Origin: Crocodylus rhombifer
Taxonomy: Eukaryota; Chordata; Crocodylia; Crocodylidae
Length of the DNA: 64,000 bases
Direction of reading: 5' to 3'
Assembly (NCBI GenBank): GCA_038503035.1
Contig: JAVSML010001079.1
Span: forward strand, 124,001-188,000
Below, piece after piece: positions 1 to 11,532 of this stretch. A program made the translations under genes and the position numbers. Within the stretch, counting starts at the first letter, position 1. Each line of letters opens with the position of its first letter. The notes under the pieces are model-generated. The model made no database searches. It was not told where the DNA came from and saw only the letters and a list, made by a program, of their open reading frames with translations.

Positions 1-831
1 CTTCCAGTTCTAGCATGTGCAAAGCTCAGGCTCCGAAGTCAGTGTTCGCAGCCTAGTGAAATTTCTCCAAGATCGCTGGGCTCTGATCTGGCTCATTGCT
101 TCTTTTTTTGGATTGGAAGGTCCCCAAAATTTTGACAGGATTTTTTGGATCTGGGATCCTGAGTTGGGCTTTATCTGTAAGGAGCAGGGAATCTGTTGTT
201 TGTTGTTGATGCATGTTTTAAACACGTGTGTTGTTCTGCTGCTTAGTGTTGTAGAAATTAAAAGCAACTGGTGACAAAATTGCATCCTTAGGGCTGATCA
301 CATTGATTTGGGTAAGATAGGACTTAACCTGAATATTTGACCAAGTATTGAATTGCTTTTGAGGTTTGAAAAATGTAGTTTCTATTTTTTTAAAAGAGTT
401 TTGACTTTTCCTTGACTCCTGAAATGTTGCGTGTTTGTATTCATGCACATTCACTAAAACAATCAACAATCCCAAACACCACAGGGCACCAGATTTCATT
501 ATATTAAATTTGTTTCATTACAAATACTGTAATAGGAAATATTCTTATCACTCCACTGGTACTGCTCTAATATCCTGAAAGGTCCAAATCATATGCAAGG
601 TACATGGTCTTTAGGAGAATGTTGTTATTTGCAGAAGTGACCACGCACTAGCAACTGATAACAGCAGAGTGGTCTGAAGCCCCATGGTTGCAATCTGGAA
701 CTGAATTTACTAACTGGTTGCATTCAGTTAAGCACATAAACATCTGCTTAATTTTAAATGCAAGTTTAAATTAATCTCCGTTCAGCAAACAGCTTAAATC
801 AGTGAGATTTTGGGGCTCCTATAGACGTTCA
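1..831. other. Unique non-coding DNA
   Basis: No repeat, splice-bounded exon or RNA gene is recognisable. The three overlapping open frames of 85 to 93 codons at the left edge lie on both strands and have low-complexity, non-protein-like composition, so they are treated as chance. Confidence 0.5.
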
Positions 832-1241
832 GGGATCAGAGATTCAGTTTGCCCTGCTAGCTGCAATCACTCAATTCCTATTCAGCACTGAATTTAAGCA
901 TACACTTAAAGGGCATTTTTACATCTGCTGGGGGGGGACGCTTTTAATTTACAAGCTGTGCTAATTAAAAGTGCCCGACCGTCATGTGTATCAGTGTCCT
1001 TTGAATGAGCTTTAGTTCAAAGCACCCTGCTGCCACTTTTTGGCACAAGGACACTGATACACGTGACATTTAGGCACTTTTAATTAGAGTAGCTCACTAA
1101 TTAAAGCTCCCTCATCTCCCCCTCCCCCCACCATGCCTCTCAGATCACGTGTAAAAATGCCATTTAAGTCTATGCTTACATTCAGTGCTGAATAGGAATT
1201 GAGTGAGTGCAGCTATCAGGGCAAACTGAATCTCTGATCCC
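832..1241. repeat. Palindromic foldback (MITE-like) element
   Basis: The ends are inverted copies: the left begins GGGATCAGAGATTCAGTTTG and the right closes with its complement at 1222-1241. The arms continue inward through CCTATTCAGCACTGAA and its partner GTGCTGAATAGG, and a second inner pair matches 962-1000 (TAATTAAAAGTGCC, ATCAGTGTCCT) with 1048-1086. The inner pair is centred near 1024 and the outer ends near 1036, so the arms differ by a small indel. It has no coding potential. The flanks share only a weak TTCA/TTCC, so a target duplication is not proven. The structure fits a non-autonomous foldback DNA transposon; the family is not identified. Confidence 0.75.
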
Positions 1242-4053
1242 TTCCTGGCTTCACAGCTTGGACTGTGCCTATCCCTCCAGGCCTTCTTGGGCTTGGTACC
1301 TCAGGTTGTTTCCTTTGGGTGACCAGCAGTGATTACAATGACACACACACAACCTTTTTACAATTAACTGTTATTTAGTCTTTAACAGTAGGAAGCAAGA
1401 AGCAAAAAGCAAAGAGGATTTTAAAACACAGCCTGTATGTAGGTCCGTCTTACCTCTGACCGTGGCCCTTAACATTGAGGGGGTGGGTGTTAACCAGGCC
1501 CTTCGGGAACTGCCTTTTAAATCCTGTCAAAGTCCTTTTTTTTCTATCCTGTGTTTTCTGAGTCTGGTTAAATTGGTTCAGGCACCTCTGCAGGGTGTCA
1601 GAGGTGAACTTTTAAGGCAGTTGGTTTTGCATTGTCGCTGAAGTTTTTGCCAAGAAATAAATATTGTACCTAACCTTCCCAGATGCATTTCCTGACAAAC
1701 CTGAGTTAGAGAATTAACTCTGTATATGCAAACAACACGATGGCTGGGTCAGCATGCGTTGTTTGTAAATTATTACAGGCTGGTCAAAATCTTTCACAAA
1801 AAAGCTTTGATAAAGTCTGTGCTTAAAATGATTTACTGAATCATGACCATCAAATTTGCAGTTTTGGAATCTAAGGTTTTGGGTTGAGTTTTCTGAATCC
1901 TAATCCATAAAATACATGGAAGTATATCATATTTGGGGAATATCTCTTATTGTAATTTTACTTGGTATACAGTGTGAAAACCAACACAATTTATGCACAC
2001 TACCTGTGGAAAATAAAGTACTAGGTTTTCAAGCAGATGGCAAGCAGTGGTAGGGATTTTTGCTTTAATGTGCTGTTACGTGCCTGTAGAATACCTGCAT
2101 GGACACATGTTACACATGCTTAGTAGAGCTAGTTGAGTTGCCTTTTGAGAGAAATTTAACAGATGATTTCACATCCATGAACTATCTGTAAGTTCTACTG
2201 ATCTTTTCTTTTTCTAGTACACAGAATATCAGCTGTTGTCCTCAGTGAGAGACAGCAAAAGGTATACAGGTTACATATAAAACCTTTCTTCCTTCTAGAG
2301 GAATCTCATCAGTTCCAACCACACTCTCCAATTTAAGTACAGAGAGTATTTCTCTAACTTTTGGAAGCTTTCTGAATAGAAGGAAATCTTTAACTGTGTC
2401 CTCTGTTCATGGTATTAACTGCTTTGCTTGAAGAACTGAGCAATGGAGTGCTGATAGGTTTTAAAAACTGACTGAAGGAGTTCAAAAGAGAGGAGGCTGA
2501 CTCTGGAGATGATTGCATAGAATTAATTTTAAAAGAATATGTTGAAGAACTGGAGGACTCAGTTCTCCTTTCCTTGTAGGTTTGGGTTGCATGTTCATAT
2601 CCAATTTAGGTTGCAGATAATAACTGCAGTGTGTTATCACATATTAGCTATTCAGTGGGCTCTGGAAATGAAGTGTTCTCTCTAGGTCATAGTGGCGGCA
2701 CACTATTGGCATGGTATAAAGGGAGCTTGCCCAGCTCTAAATTACATTGACCATAGTTTGGGGAAAAGACTTCCATTTCAAAAGTTCCTCATTCTAACTT
2801 CTTTGACCAGCACTAGATTAACTGGCAAATGAACATTAAAAGTAATCTAATGCCCCATCTACATATTTCAGTTAAGACATGATTAACCAGTTAATAATGT
2901 CTTAGGTTGTGACCCAGCCACAGCTTCAGTCAGTTAATGGTGTGATAAAAGGAGGAGTACGCCACAAAATTATTCCCTCAAAAAATGTGGAATAATTTCA
3001 TGGCTCATTCCTTTCATGAGCATGTGGCTAGGTGCTCCCCTGAGGCTGGGAGCCATACCACCTGACAGCGCTTGCAGTCATGGCAGTGCCCATGTCCCAT
3101 CATGATCCAACTCTTCCCCTGCACTGGCAATAAGGCATGATTGAATCTGATTCTGGATCCCATAATCACACCTCCTACCATGCACGTTTGATATAGCAGG
3201 AGGAACAATTGTGTGGATCATGCATGAGATCCTATCATACCTTTACTAGAATGTCTGGAGGGGCCCCGAAGAACAGCAACAAAGGAGCAGCTCCTTGCTG
3301 CAGAAAATAGCCCCAGCTGAGTATTTTCAATACAGCAGGTATCCAAATCCTTGAACTGTTCTTAGTTGGATCTTCAGTTGGTGTGTCTCCAGGCTGCTAC
3401 AGTGAATTATACTAGTGAATGGTTCTGCTACTCTAAAGAGTATAGGACAAGTAAATCAGATTATAAATCAAAGTATTTCCTGATTAACACCACATTACTA
3501 GGTACTGGGAACTTTTTCCTGATCTCTCTCGTGTCTGTATCAGTGCAATTCCACTCTATTCACTGGCATTTATGTCAGCACACAAGAAATCCAAGGTCCC
3601 ACTTATGGTAACTACATAACCACCTATTTAACTTTAGATGAAAGAGTAGTCTCCTTTGGTGTGTTGTAGCAGAGTGCTCAATTAGGCCACTGAGAAAATA
3701 AAACCCTCCCACTCATTCCCAATCTGCATGTATTAACTCCAGAAAGGAGCTAGTGAGGACACCCTTGGGGGCAACTCTTATTGTCACTTTTTTCAGGGTT
3801 ACCATGCAAGGAACAGGGTTAAGAAGATAGAATTTAGTTCTTCAACAGCATAACTAAGCTTTCTGGGGCTGTGGCATAGATGTACAATTTGAATTATCCC
3901 ATTGCAGACAATTAATTAGTTATGTATGTGTAATGTGAAACCGGTAAATACCTTCCTGAATTTAGCCATGATCAGTAAAGGGTCTATCTCTGTGTGGCTG
4001 AGTATGGATGTCTATTTCCTCATGAATAAGGAAGGAAGGTTTGTTGTTATCAT
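1242..4053. other. Non-coding DNA, no gene seen
   Basis: No exon-like or RNA gene signal is visible. Around 2860-2875 the sequence GCCCCATCTACATAT resembles the outer end of non-autonomous DNA transposons, but no matching right end was found. Short frames at 3014-3208 (minus) and 3366-3611 (plus) look like chance. Confidence 0.45.
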
Positions 4054-4847
4054 GGCTAGGGACAGAAGTTGCATATAAACCAGCTCAAGTAATCAGAAAC
4101 TGGTTTAGACCTGTAGCAGAACACAAGTTCAGTACACATAAACCAGTTTTGAAATGGCTGTAACTGTTTTAAGCTAACCCTGGTTGAATGTTATATTGGA
4201 CTTAACTGACTGAGGTCAAAGTGGTTTATGAAACTTGTTTCCCAGAACTCTTTCTGGTTCAAGTTAAATTAGAGTCCCCCAGTATCCCAGCACTTTGCAG
4301 CCATTGGCTGGGCTGGGGTGTCTGTGCCAGAGAGCAGGGGTAGCTCCACCACTCTGCTCCCTAGCTGGGGCAGTGAGGGCTGGCACACTGTATTTCCCCC
4401 TCCTCAGCTAAACCCCAGCTGGGGTCTGGGGCCAGGGAGGTGGGTTAAACTGCCCTTCCCCTGAGTACATAGCTGCCTTCCCCTGCTTTCTTAGTGCTGG
4501 CTGTGACTGTGGACTACAAATCCCAGAGGCTCCAGGAAGCAGGAAGAGGAAATTTATGAGCAACTATGCAGAGTCCTGCTGCTGTGAGTCTGGACTGCAA
4601 ATCCCAGAGACCTCAGGGGCAGCAGGAAGAGGAAGCAAACACACAGCCCATGCTGGCTACATGCCAGAGAGCCATGCTCTAGTGCCCCCCAGTTTCTGGT
4701 TTGAGCCACTGTAGGCATGTGGCTGCATTGCCTGAATCAAAAGTAAATGTCTGTTCATTTGCCTATTGGTTCAATCTTTGCAGCTTAGACTAACCTGCAA
4801 AGACTGAATCAATTCAGCCACAGTCTTTTGACTTTCTGTACTTAGCC
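4054..4847 (+). mobile_element. Three-copy repeat family, copy 1 (non-autonomous)
   Basis: The left end GGCTAGGGACAGAAGTTGCA and right end CTGTACTTAGCC form imperfect terminal inverted repeats. The element aligns end to end with copies at 22222-23389 and 32991-33720. Subterminal DNA is rich in AACTGGTTT and its complement AAACCAGTT. The GC-rich centre holds an approximately 80-bp tandem duplication (4511-4606), each unit with ACTACAAATCCCAG or ACTGCAAATCCCAG followed by a purine-rich AGGAAGAGGAA. There is no transposase frame. A 3-bp CAT occurs on both sides, but the other copies do not confirm a 3-bp target duplication, so the superfamily is unassigned. Confidence 0.75.
4511..4526 (+). promoter_or_regulatory. 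ZNF143/Staf-like motif, first of a pair
   Basis: GGACTACAAATCCCAG matches the left part of the vertebrate ZNF143 (Staf) site, whose usual core is ACTACAANTCCCAG. A second near-copy with one change (ACTGCAAATCCCAG) lies at 4591-4606, about 80 bp downstream in the tandem unit. The right part of the consensus (ATGC) is not kept. Binding is inferred from the motif only. Confidence 0.45.
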
Positions 4848-4857
4848 CATGAGTCAA

Positions 4858-5060
4858 GGTGTGTGCTAGATGGGAGAGGCCTGGGACTTGGGAGTACTGG
4901 CTCTTCCAGTGGCCTACTGTGTGAACTTGGGCAAATTGCTTCACCTTTTTGTGGCTCAGTTTCCCTATTGGTATAAAGGGGGCAATGATATTGGCTTTCC
5001 TTTGTAAAGCACTTTGATATCTACTGAGAAAAAGCACAAGGTAAGAGCAAGGCACAGTTG
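4858..5060 (+). repeat. MIR-like SINE remnant
   Basis: The sequence has the MIR core order: a CTGGGACTT region, then CTGTGTGAACTTGGGCAAATTG, then CTCAGTTTCCCTATTGGTATAA and AAAGCACTTTGATATCTACTG. This is the well-known MIR/core-SINE pattern, with substitutions typical of an old copy. It begins just after the right end of the adjacent transposon copy. Open frames across it are chance. Confidence 0.75.
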
Positions 5061-8000
5061 TATACAACAAATTGCTGAGAAAAGGCAGGTAACTCAGTAA
5101 TGAGGAGGGAAAGAAATACTGAACTTCTTTGCATGTGTGCTCAGAGATGCAGCTGCTACTGTCAGGAATGGACACATTTGTATAATAGTTTTTAAAAGGT
5201 ATCTGTGGTTTCTATTTCTGTATCTGTGAATCCAATTAATCAGTAGCAGGTTTATGATGCAGAATGGAACACCATTGAATTCCCCCGTTGGGGTTTTTAT
5301 GGCTGTCATGCATTCTTGATTGAATGGCACTCTTATCACTGTTTTTATTTATTTATATACTTCGGCTGCTAAAAATTTAACATGAATGATTTTCTCATTT
5401 TGCCATCTGCTTTCGATCCCATCACGTGGCCTCCCAATGAGCACTGGGCATAAAACCCTTTTAAAATGATCCTGCACATTTCCTGTACTCAGCAGTCTGC
5501 TTACTGTAGCCAATAGATCTAGGTGATGGGGCTGTATGATTTAAAGAGGATCATTAGGGTTATGATGAGCTGTGCAACTGCCTTGTTTATTCACAGTTAG
5601 CAATTTCACTCCAGCATCCCTTGTCTCACAAAGATTCCTGGATTAACCTTTTGTAGGCAGAGTAGCATGTCTGAAGCAGCCCTGCAACATCTAGCTCTCT
5701 ATGTATGCTCAGAACACAGTGGATCCTATAACTTTTCACTGATTTCCATCCCTTTTTCACTAATTTGGCTTGGTGTGCTGGTGCAGTTTGATCTTCTGCT
5801 TTTAACTAATATATGGATTCTACCAGGTTCCACCAGGTCTGGAGGAGTTGCTTACAAAACATATACCCATTTAAAAGATTCAGTCAATCTGCATACACTT
5901 TTCTCACTCCTAGCTTGTGTCTTGAGTACAAATGCTGAATGAGCATCAGAGAAGTATTTTGCAAGGCTCCTGAAAAAAATATTTATATATTCAAAATACA
6001 GTCTTTAATATAAAACTGAAAGTCAGAGGAAAATGTATATAGCACTTCACACATAACTAGAAAACGAGGAGCAAATCTTACTTTGTATGATTAGCCTTGT
6101 ACACAGGAATGAAGTGACTGTTTAACAATTAACCTGTAATGCTTCACAGATGGAGGGTGCCAGGTAGGCCAATTCACCCCTTGCTGAAATCGGTGAGTCA
6201 TTCTGTCAGCTTCAAGGAGAGCTGAAGCAAGGCCTGAAAGCAACTGATGTTGTGTTTCCGATTCAGATGCCAATTGCTTCAGAGAAGAAACACAGAGTTA
6301 TAATGACACCTTTCCCCTAACTTTAACTTCTTATAATATTTTTATCTAGCTATGTTTAAGTTAAGAGCATGTGGATATTTTACTCTTGCACTCCAAAGCC
6401 ATATTATGCTTGGAATCAGATCATTATTTCTCCTTGGAAAGGAGCTTTCCCCTTCTACTATGAAAAAAGACTTATTTTTAAGCAAAAGGTCTTGTGCATA
6501 AGACATACTCATTTTCTCATGTTTGTGCTGAAATGCTCCAACTACTCTGTGTAACTTTGCCACACATTTTACATTATCTCATTGCTTTAATGAAATCTCT
6601 TTTTGTAAAAGCAAATTGGAATTCTGTTTTATTCATTCCTTTCCTGATGTACCATCAATGTCCTGTTAGGTTCAGAAATCTAGTTTTATCTTTAACAGTC
6701 AGGCCTTCACATGCCATATTTTGGTGCACACCACCAAATGAGACGCATTTTGTTTGGGGCTGGCAGAATGAAGAAAAAAAAGACTCCTGGAATCAGTCTG
6801 CATGTGGGAGAAGTGGAGCATCACTTACTCTGTCCTTGTAAACTCTACAGCTAAAGCTTTGATCTTGTCGCAGCCTTGTTGAATTGGCAGCAGCTTTTGG
6901 CGGCTCAATTCAGAAGCAGCTGTGACAGGACAAACATTTTGGCACACTTGCAAAGAGAGAATGAGTGATTTTTTTTCTGAGGAGTGGACTCTACCCTTCC
7001 TGCATACAACTGGGAACCCAACATGTAGTTAGCCTCTGGCAGCCATTCCAGCATCCCTATGCCTTCATTCCAGCACAGAAATCAGCTTCCTTACTTGAAA
7101 ATATGCCTCAATTTTGGGTGGCTATTTTTTGAGGAAAAGGTATGTGTATGGTATGCAAGTAAATATGGTAGGTCTATAAAGCCTAAAAAAATAGGCCACG
7201 ACCCCCCACACTTCTGAAGCCATTTATGATATCAGAAAGAAATAAGAAAAGCGTACTCTGATCACAGCTCCAAGAACAGTACCATAAACCTGTTATGCCT
7301 ATGTCTGTAAAGCCTATTGAGTTTTAATTGCAATGTTTCTGTTGACTGAGTGTTTCCTGGGTTAAGTGCTTAATCCATAGAAGGTAGGGTGGACACATGA
7401 AAGGGTGCAAGACCTAGAACCACCACTGATATGGAGAAGTGTATAAGTGGGTCGATTCATAGCAGATACAATCAGCGTTCATGACAGGTAGTTAAATGGT
7501 GATGATAAATACAAAGATAAATAGAGTGGGTGGGTGGGTGGGTATTGGCTGTAACATATGGCCATGAAGGCAGTGAAGTGGGGCCTTCAATTTCACATTA
7601 CGATTCTCCTCATATTTGTTAGATAGAACAATATTAACCTTTGAATTTATTTAGAAACTCATTAGTGCTCTCTACATAGTCCATTCTTTTCCTGATTAGC
7701 TCTCCTCATTACAATTCAAATTTCTTTCTGCTACATTTACCACATTGTCCTGCTTCCTCTCATTTCTATTGTTGCTCAGCTTAATTTATTAAGGCAGTGA
7801 AAAGAAGGTGGGGAGAAGGGGGGGATCAGTTGACAGAACAGACTTCATATTCTTGGCTGCTCTGGGAAAAGGAAGTAGAAATGGCTGAGTGGGAAGAAGA
7901 AAGAGCCCATATGGTTATAGACAGGAGGAATGATTACTACCCCCCCACCCACACACACACACCACTTTATTTGTGGTGCTCTTACAGGTAGGGTACATGA

Positions 8001-8071
8001 GGCAGAGGGTATGTTGGACAGGAAAGTGTATGGTCTCAATGCACTGTACTTTTGCAATCCTGGGCAACCAG
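5061..8071. other. Non-coding DNA with a short GGGT tract
   Basis: No gene or dispersed repeat could be recognised. A short (GGGT)n tract lies at 7526-7543 and a C/CA-rich tract at 7940-7963. Several frames of 60 to 115 codons occur, without domain signatures or credible splice boundaries. Confidence 0.45.
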
Positions 8072-8176
8072 AGAAAATTAGTGTTGGAAGGGACCTCAGG
8101 AGGTCATCTTGTCCAATCCCCTTCTCAAAGCATTCACAACTAGGTCATTCCACTCAGGGGTTAGTTGACCCAGGCC

Positions 8177-8900
8177 TTAACTTTCAAGGACTTCCATTTG
8201 TCCATTGAACCTCATGAGATTTTTTTTTTTTTTGGTCCAGTCCTCCAATTTGTTGAGGTCTCTCTGAATCCTACCTCTATACTCCAGCATATCTACTACT
8301 CCCCCAAATTTGGAATCATGTGCAAACTTGCTGAGGGTGCACAGCCCATCTTCCTGGTCATTCATGGAAAATATTGAGCAAAACCAACCCCAGGGCTGAC
8401 CCCTGGGGCACTCCACTTGGTATCAGCTGTCAACTAGACATTGAACCATTGACTACTACCCTCTGAGTCTGATGATCCAGCCAGTTTTCTCTCTACTTTA
8501 CAATCCATTCATCCAACCCATGGTTCCTTAGTTGGCTTGCGAGAATGTTGTGGAAGACTTTCACAAGCCCTGCTAAAATCAAGGTATATTACATCCACTA
8601 GTCTCTCTGCATCCACAGAGCCAGTCATCTCATCACAGAAGGCAATCAGGTTGGTCAGGCATGACTTGCCTTTGGTGAATCCATGCTGACTCTTCCTAAT
8701 CACCTCCTCCAAGTGCTTAGAAATGGATTCCTTGAGGATCTGCTCCATGATTTTCCAGGGACTTTGGTGAGGCTGACTGGTTTGTAATTCCCTGGATCTT
8801 ACATCTTCCCTTTTTTGAAAATGGACATTATATTTGCCCTTTTCCAGTCATCCAGGACCTCTCCTGATCACGGTGATTTTTCAAAGACTATGGGCAGCAG
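8177..8900 (-). pseudogene. CR1 reverse transcriptase remnant
   Basis: Broken frames encode the fingers and palm of a CR1 reverse transcriptase. Visible pieces include [18 protein letters not shown] (8509-8748), then [15 protein letters not shown] for motif A, and LSKFAHDSKFGGVVDMLE (8177-8416) for motif C. The catalytic FADD of motif C reads FAHD, so one metal-binding aspartate is lost. About half of the palm between motifs A and C is damaged, and the thumb and C-terminal parts are absent. Non-functional. Confidence 0.85.
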
Positions 8901-9157
8901 CTCTGCAATTGCACTGGCCAACTTCCTCAGCATCTTTGTGTGCATCCTGTCCAGCCCCACGGACTTGTACACATCCAGGTTTTCTAAATAGTCCCTAACC
9001 CATTCTTTTGCCACTGTTAGAAGCTCACTCCCTCCCCAAACTGTGCTTCCAGGTGCAATAGTGTGGGAGTTGACTTTGCTTGTGAAGACTCAGGTGAAAA
9101 AGGCACCAAGTATTTGAGCCTTTTCAGTATCCTCTGTCACTATATCACTTCCCCCTT

Positions 9158-9502
9158 TTAGTAAGGACCCACACTTTCCTTGATGCTTCTCTTGTTGATG
9201 ATATACTTGTAGAAACCCTTCTTTTTACCCTTCACATCCTTTGCTATTTGCAACTCCAGTTGTGCTTTGACCTTCCTGACTTCATCCCTGCATGCCCAAG
9301 CAATACTCTCATACTTCTCCCTAGTTGTTTTTCTGAGTTTCCACTTTTTATAAGCTTCCTTTTTGTATTTTAGCTTATTGAAAAGTTGCTTGCTAAGCCA
9401 ACCTGGTCTTCTGCCATGCTTGTTAGTCTTCCTGCACAGTGGGATGGCTTGTTTCTGTCCCCTCAGTAAGACTTTAACGTACAGCCAACTCAGAACTGAC
9501 AT
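9158..9502 (-). pseudogene. CR1 ORF2 linker fragment
   Basis: This 114-codon open frame is the basic linker between the endonuclease and reverse transcriptase domains of the CR1 polyprotein. Recognisable stretches are RPGWLSKQLFNKLKYKKEAY, ACRDEVRKVKAQLELQIAKD and KGFYKYI, which correspond to LNRDI...KRKKEAYKQWK and CREQIQRAK...FFRYI in the larger CR1 copy at 53-55 kb. It has no separate enzymatic motif. The frame is cut from the reverse transcriptase by stops and is not a functional gene. Confidence 0.85.
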
Positions 9503-9510
9503 CCTGGGTC

Positions 9511-9804
9511 AATGATCCTGACCTTCACCTATTTTTGTGAGTGTGAACATAGTTAGTGGTGTTAAGCAAATGGGCAAACCCTTGCATTTACATCCATTGC
9601 TCCCTGACTTGCAAGGGATTTTAAACTTTATCCCCTTAAGTTTTTTTTTTAAGTGTTTTGTTTTTAATATAATGAAACATAATTACTTTTATATTGCTTA
9701 CATTGGTGTTATAAAGATCCTTTTTCTTTTCCACAGGTAGTGATTGTTATACTCATATTTAATTTCAGAAATTTTGACTTTTCAACTATCACTAGTATTT
9801 TAGC
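9511..9804. other. AT-rich non-coding spacer
   Basis: AT-rich sequence with a T run near 9640; nothing else seen. Confidence 0.4.
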
Positions 9805-9950
9805 ACCTCAAACACACATGAATTTATCCTGATAACAGCCATGAGGGAACAGGAAATTATCATTATACTTTTACAGAGAAATTAAGAGATTTGCCCACAT
9901 TTACACGGGGAGTGATCGGCAGAGCTAGAAACTGAACCAGATGAAGTTAC
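9805..9950 (-). repeat. MIR-like SINE remnant
   Basis: The plus strand reads CTGATAACAGCCATGAGG, then TTACAGAGAAATTAAG, ATTTGCCCACATTTACAC and GGCAGAGCTAGAAACTGAACC. This is the antisense form of the MIR core, as in 'gaggaaactgag...cttgcccaaggtcacac...agagccaggattcgaacc'. It is heavily diverged. Confidence 0.65.
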
Positions 9951-10228
9951 TTCATAGCAAAAGCCCCAGTTTTTCTTTTTTTTAAAATGCATTCCCTCCC
10001 CTTACCCAACCATTTCTGACTTTGTCTCTTCCTCTCTATAGATAATGTATAAGTACTTGTGTATAAGTGATCTAAGACATAGGATAAGCTTCAGCATTTT
10101 ATTTTGGTAGCAAGTTGTATTTGTTTTGTTTTTTCTCTGTCTTTATATTGTATACTTATTATGTTTATATTGATTTTTACTGTTCTATATTACCATTTTA
10201 CTGGTACTATATGATTTAGGCCTACATA

Positions 10229-11090
10229 TGTAAGTTAGTATAAGTCATGTCAAGTTTCCATCTTGTGATATCAAGCCTCCATCTTACCCCCATGCCCAGT
10301 TGTGTAACCTATGACTCACACCTACCCCTCCTATGTAACTTGGTTCCTGAATGGATGGGGATGAATGAGGGTGCTTGAAAGATAATGGCAATAGGTCTAA
10401 AAATAGCTCCTTCTGAATGACCAAGCCACCAGCACCAATGCCTGGATCAATGACCCAGTCATTGGAACCACCCTCAGCATTCAAGACGCAACAGATGAGG
10501 CAATCAACCATTGTGCCAAGTTGCACACTCTCAGTAAAACACCTGGAACCCTCTGAAACAGGACTGACCTTGCCTGGACAGGCCCTCCCCATAGGAGATC
10601 AGAGGTAGTCTGCCTCAAAAAGGGGTAGTGAAGACTGACTCCTTGGGATGCCATTTTCACCTGGACCAGCACCATGCCATGCCACCTGACTCCCCTCTGG
10701 ACAACACCTACTGGACAAAGACTCCTTTCCAGCCTGGATAGGTAGCTATCACCCCTACACTTTTTTCAACCAAAGACTTGGATTCTGTTTCTCTTCTCTA
10801 CCTGGACTCCAGCCCTTCCACTGAGTCTCTTTCTCCTGCTGCCATTGTGAATGCTTGTGTGCATGTGAACCAATAACTTCATGGGGCTGTGTAGGGTGTT
10901 GTCTAATAAACCTGTTATTTTGAAACCCTGAGTTGGCTTTTTGTCAGTTTCTTGACTGTTTCCTCCTTGCCACCACTTATCTGCCCCCCCAACCAATATC
11001 TCAGTTATCTGCCTCAGTTTCCAGCCCCAATTTACCTTAAGTAACCCCAAGCCTCAGTTCCTCAGCCAGTTTTTCTCTAGTCCACAGGTT
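10229..11090 (+). mobile_element. Possible solo LTR of an endogenous retrovirus
   Basis: The segment starts with TG (10229), has several hundred bases of CA-rich sequence, then a polyadenylation signal AATAAA at 10905-10910 followed by a TTATTTTG/TTTTTGTCAG region and a pyrimidine-rich stretch ending near CCACA. This arrangement resembles U3-R-U5 of a retroviral LTR. I cannot show flanking target duplications or a second LTR, and no gag, pol or env sequence is present, so the boundaries and the call are tentative. A chance AATAAA or another repeat type remains possible. Confidence 0.3.
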
Positions 11091-11131
11091 CTAATCCTGG
11101 TTTTGGCAACTTTTCACTCCCTACGCTTTAA

Positions 11132-11491
11132 CTCTCTCTCTCTCTCTCACCTTAACCTTCCCCCAAATATCCCAGGTACCTTAAACACACACATACATAC
11201 TGTATTATTCAAGTTAGGAACTTACCTGTGTGTATGTGTAGGTGGGTTGTATGTGTGTGAACTGGTGAGTGTGTGTGTGTGTGTGTGTATATATCTATAT
11301 ATATCTATATCTTTATATATGTCATTGTGTGCATGATATACGAATTAGTGATCTGTGTATGTGTACTGAGCGTGTGGGTATGGACACCTGATTTTCGTCT
11401 CTAACTTTTGGGGTATGCAGTGTATGTGCTTGAATTGGTGATAGGTATGCATATGCCTAGCCTGGTTTGGATGTGTATGTGCCTGAGTTGG

Positions 11492-11528
<37 letters not shown>
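11132..11528. repeat. Cluster of CT, TG and TATATC simple repeats
   Basis: Contains (CT)n at 11132-11148, TG-rich sequence from about 11227 passing into TATATC repeats to about 11330, and (TG)17 at 11495-11528. The intervening DNA is a degenerate GTGTATGTG-rich tract, suggesting one expanded and decayed microsatellite region. The open frames rich in Val/Cys or Thr/His across it are translations of the repeats. Confidence 0.9.

Positions 11529-11532
<4 letters not shown>

Larger units (their letters stand above)
8072..9510 (-). mobile_element. CR1 LINE, internally deleted
   Basis: Read on the minus strand, this is a CR1 retrotransposon, 5'-truncated near 9510 and ending near 8072 in the usual CR1 3' UTR sequence (GTTGGAAGGGACCTCAGGAG in plus orientation). 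The order is the linker between endonuclease and reverse transcriptase, the reverse transcriptase, and then an abrupt join to the 3' UTR near 8180, so the C-terminal third of the enzyme is missing. Stops and frameshifts disrupt the frame. A run of 14 T at 8220-8233 lies close to the deletion junction. Confidence 0.9.

Noticed and set aside
1290..1700. Possible LTR on the minus strand next to the foldback element
   Set aside because: Only an A-rich signal and a GC-rich block were visible; no boundaries or duplications.
4771..5175. 134-codon minus frame
   Set aside because: It spans the transposon end and the MIR-like SINE, so it is repeat-derived chance.
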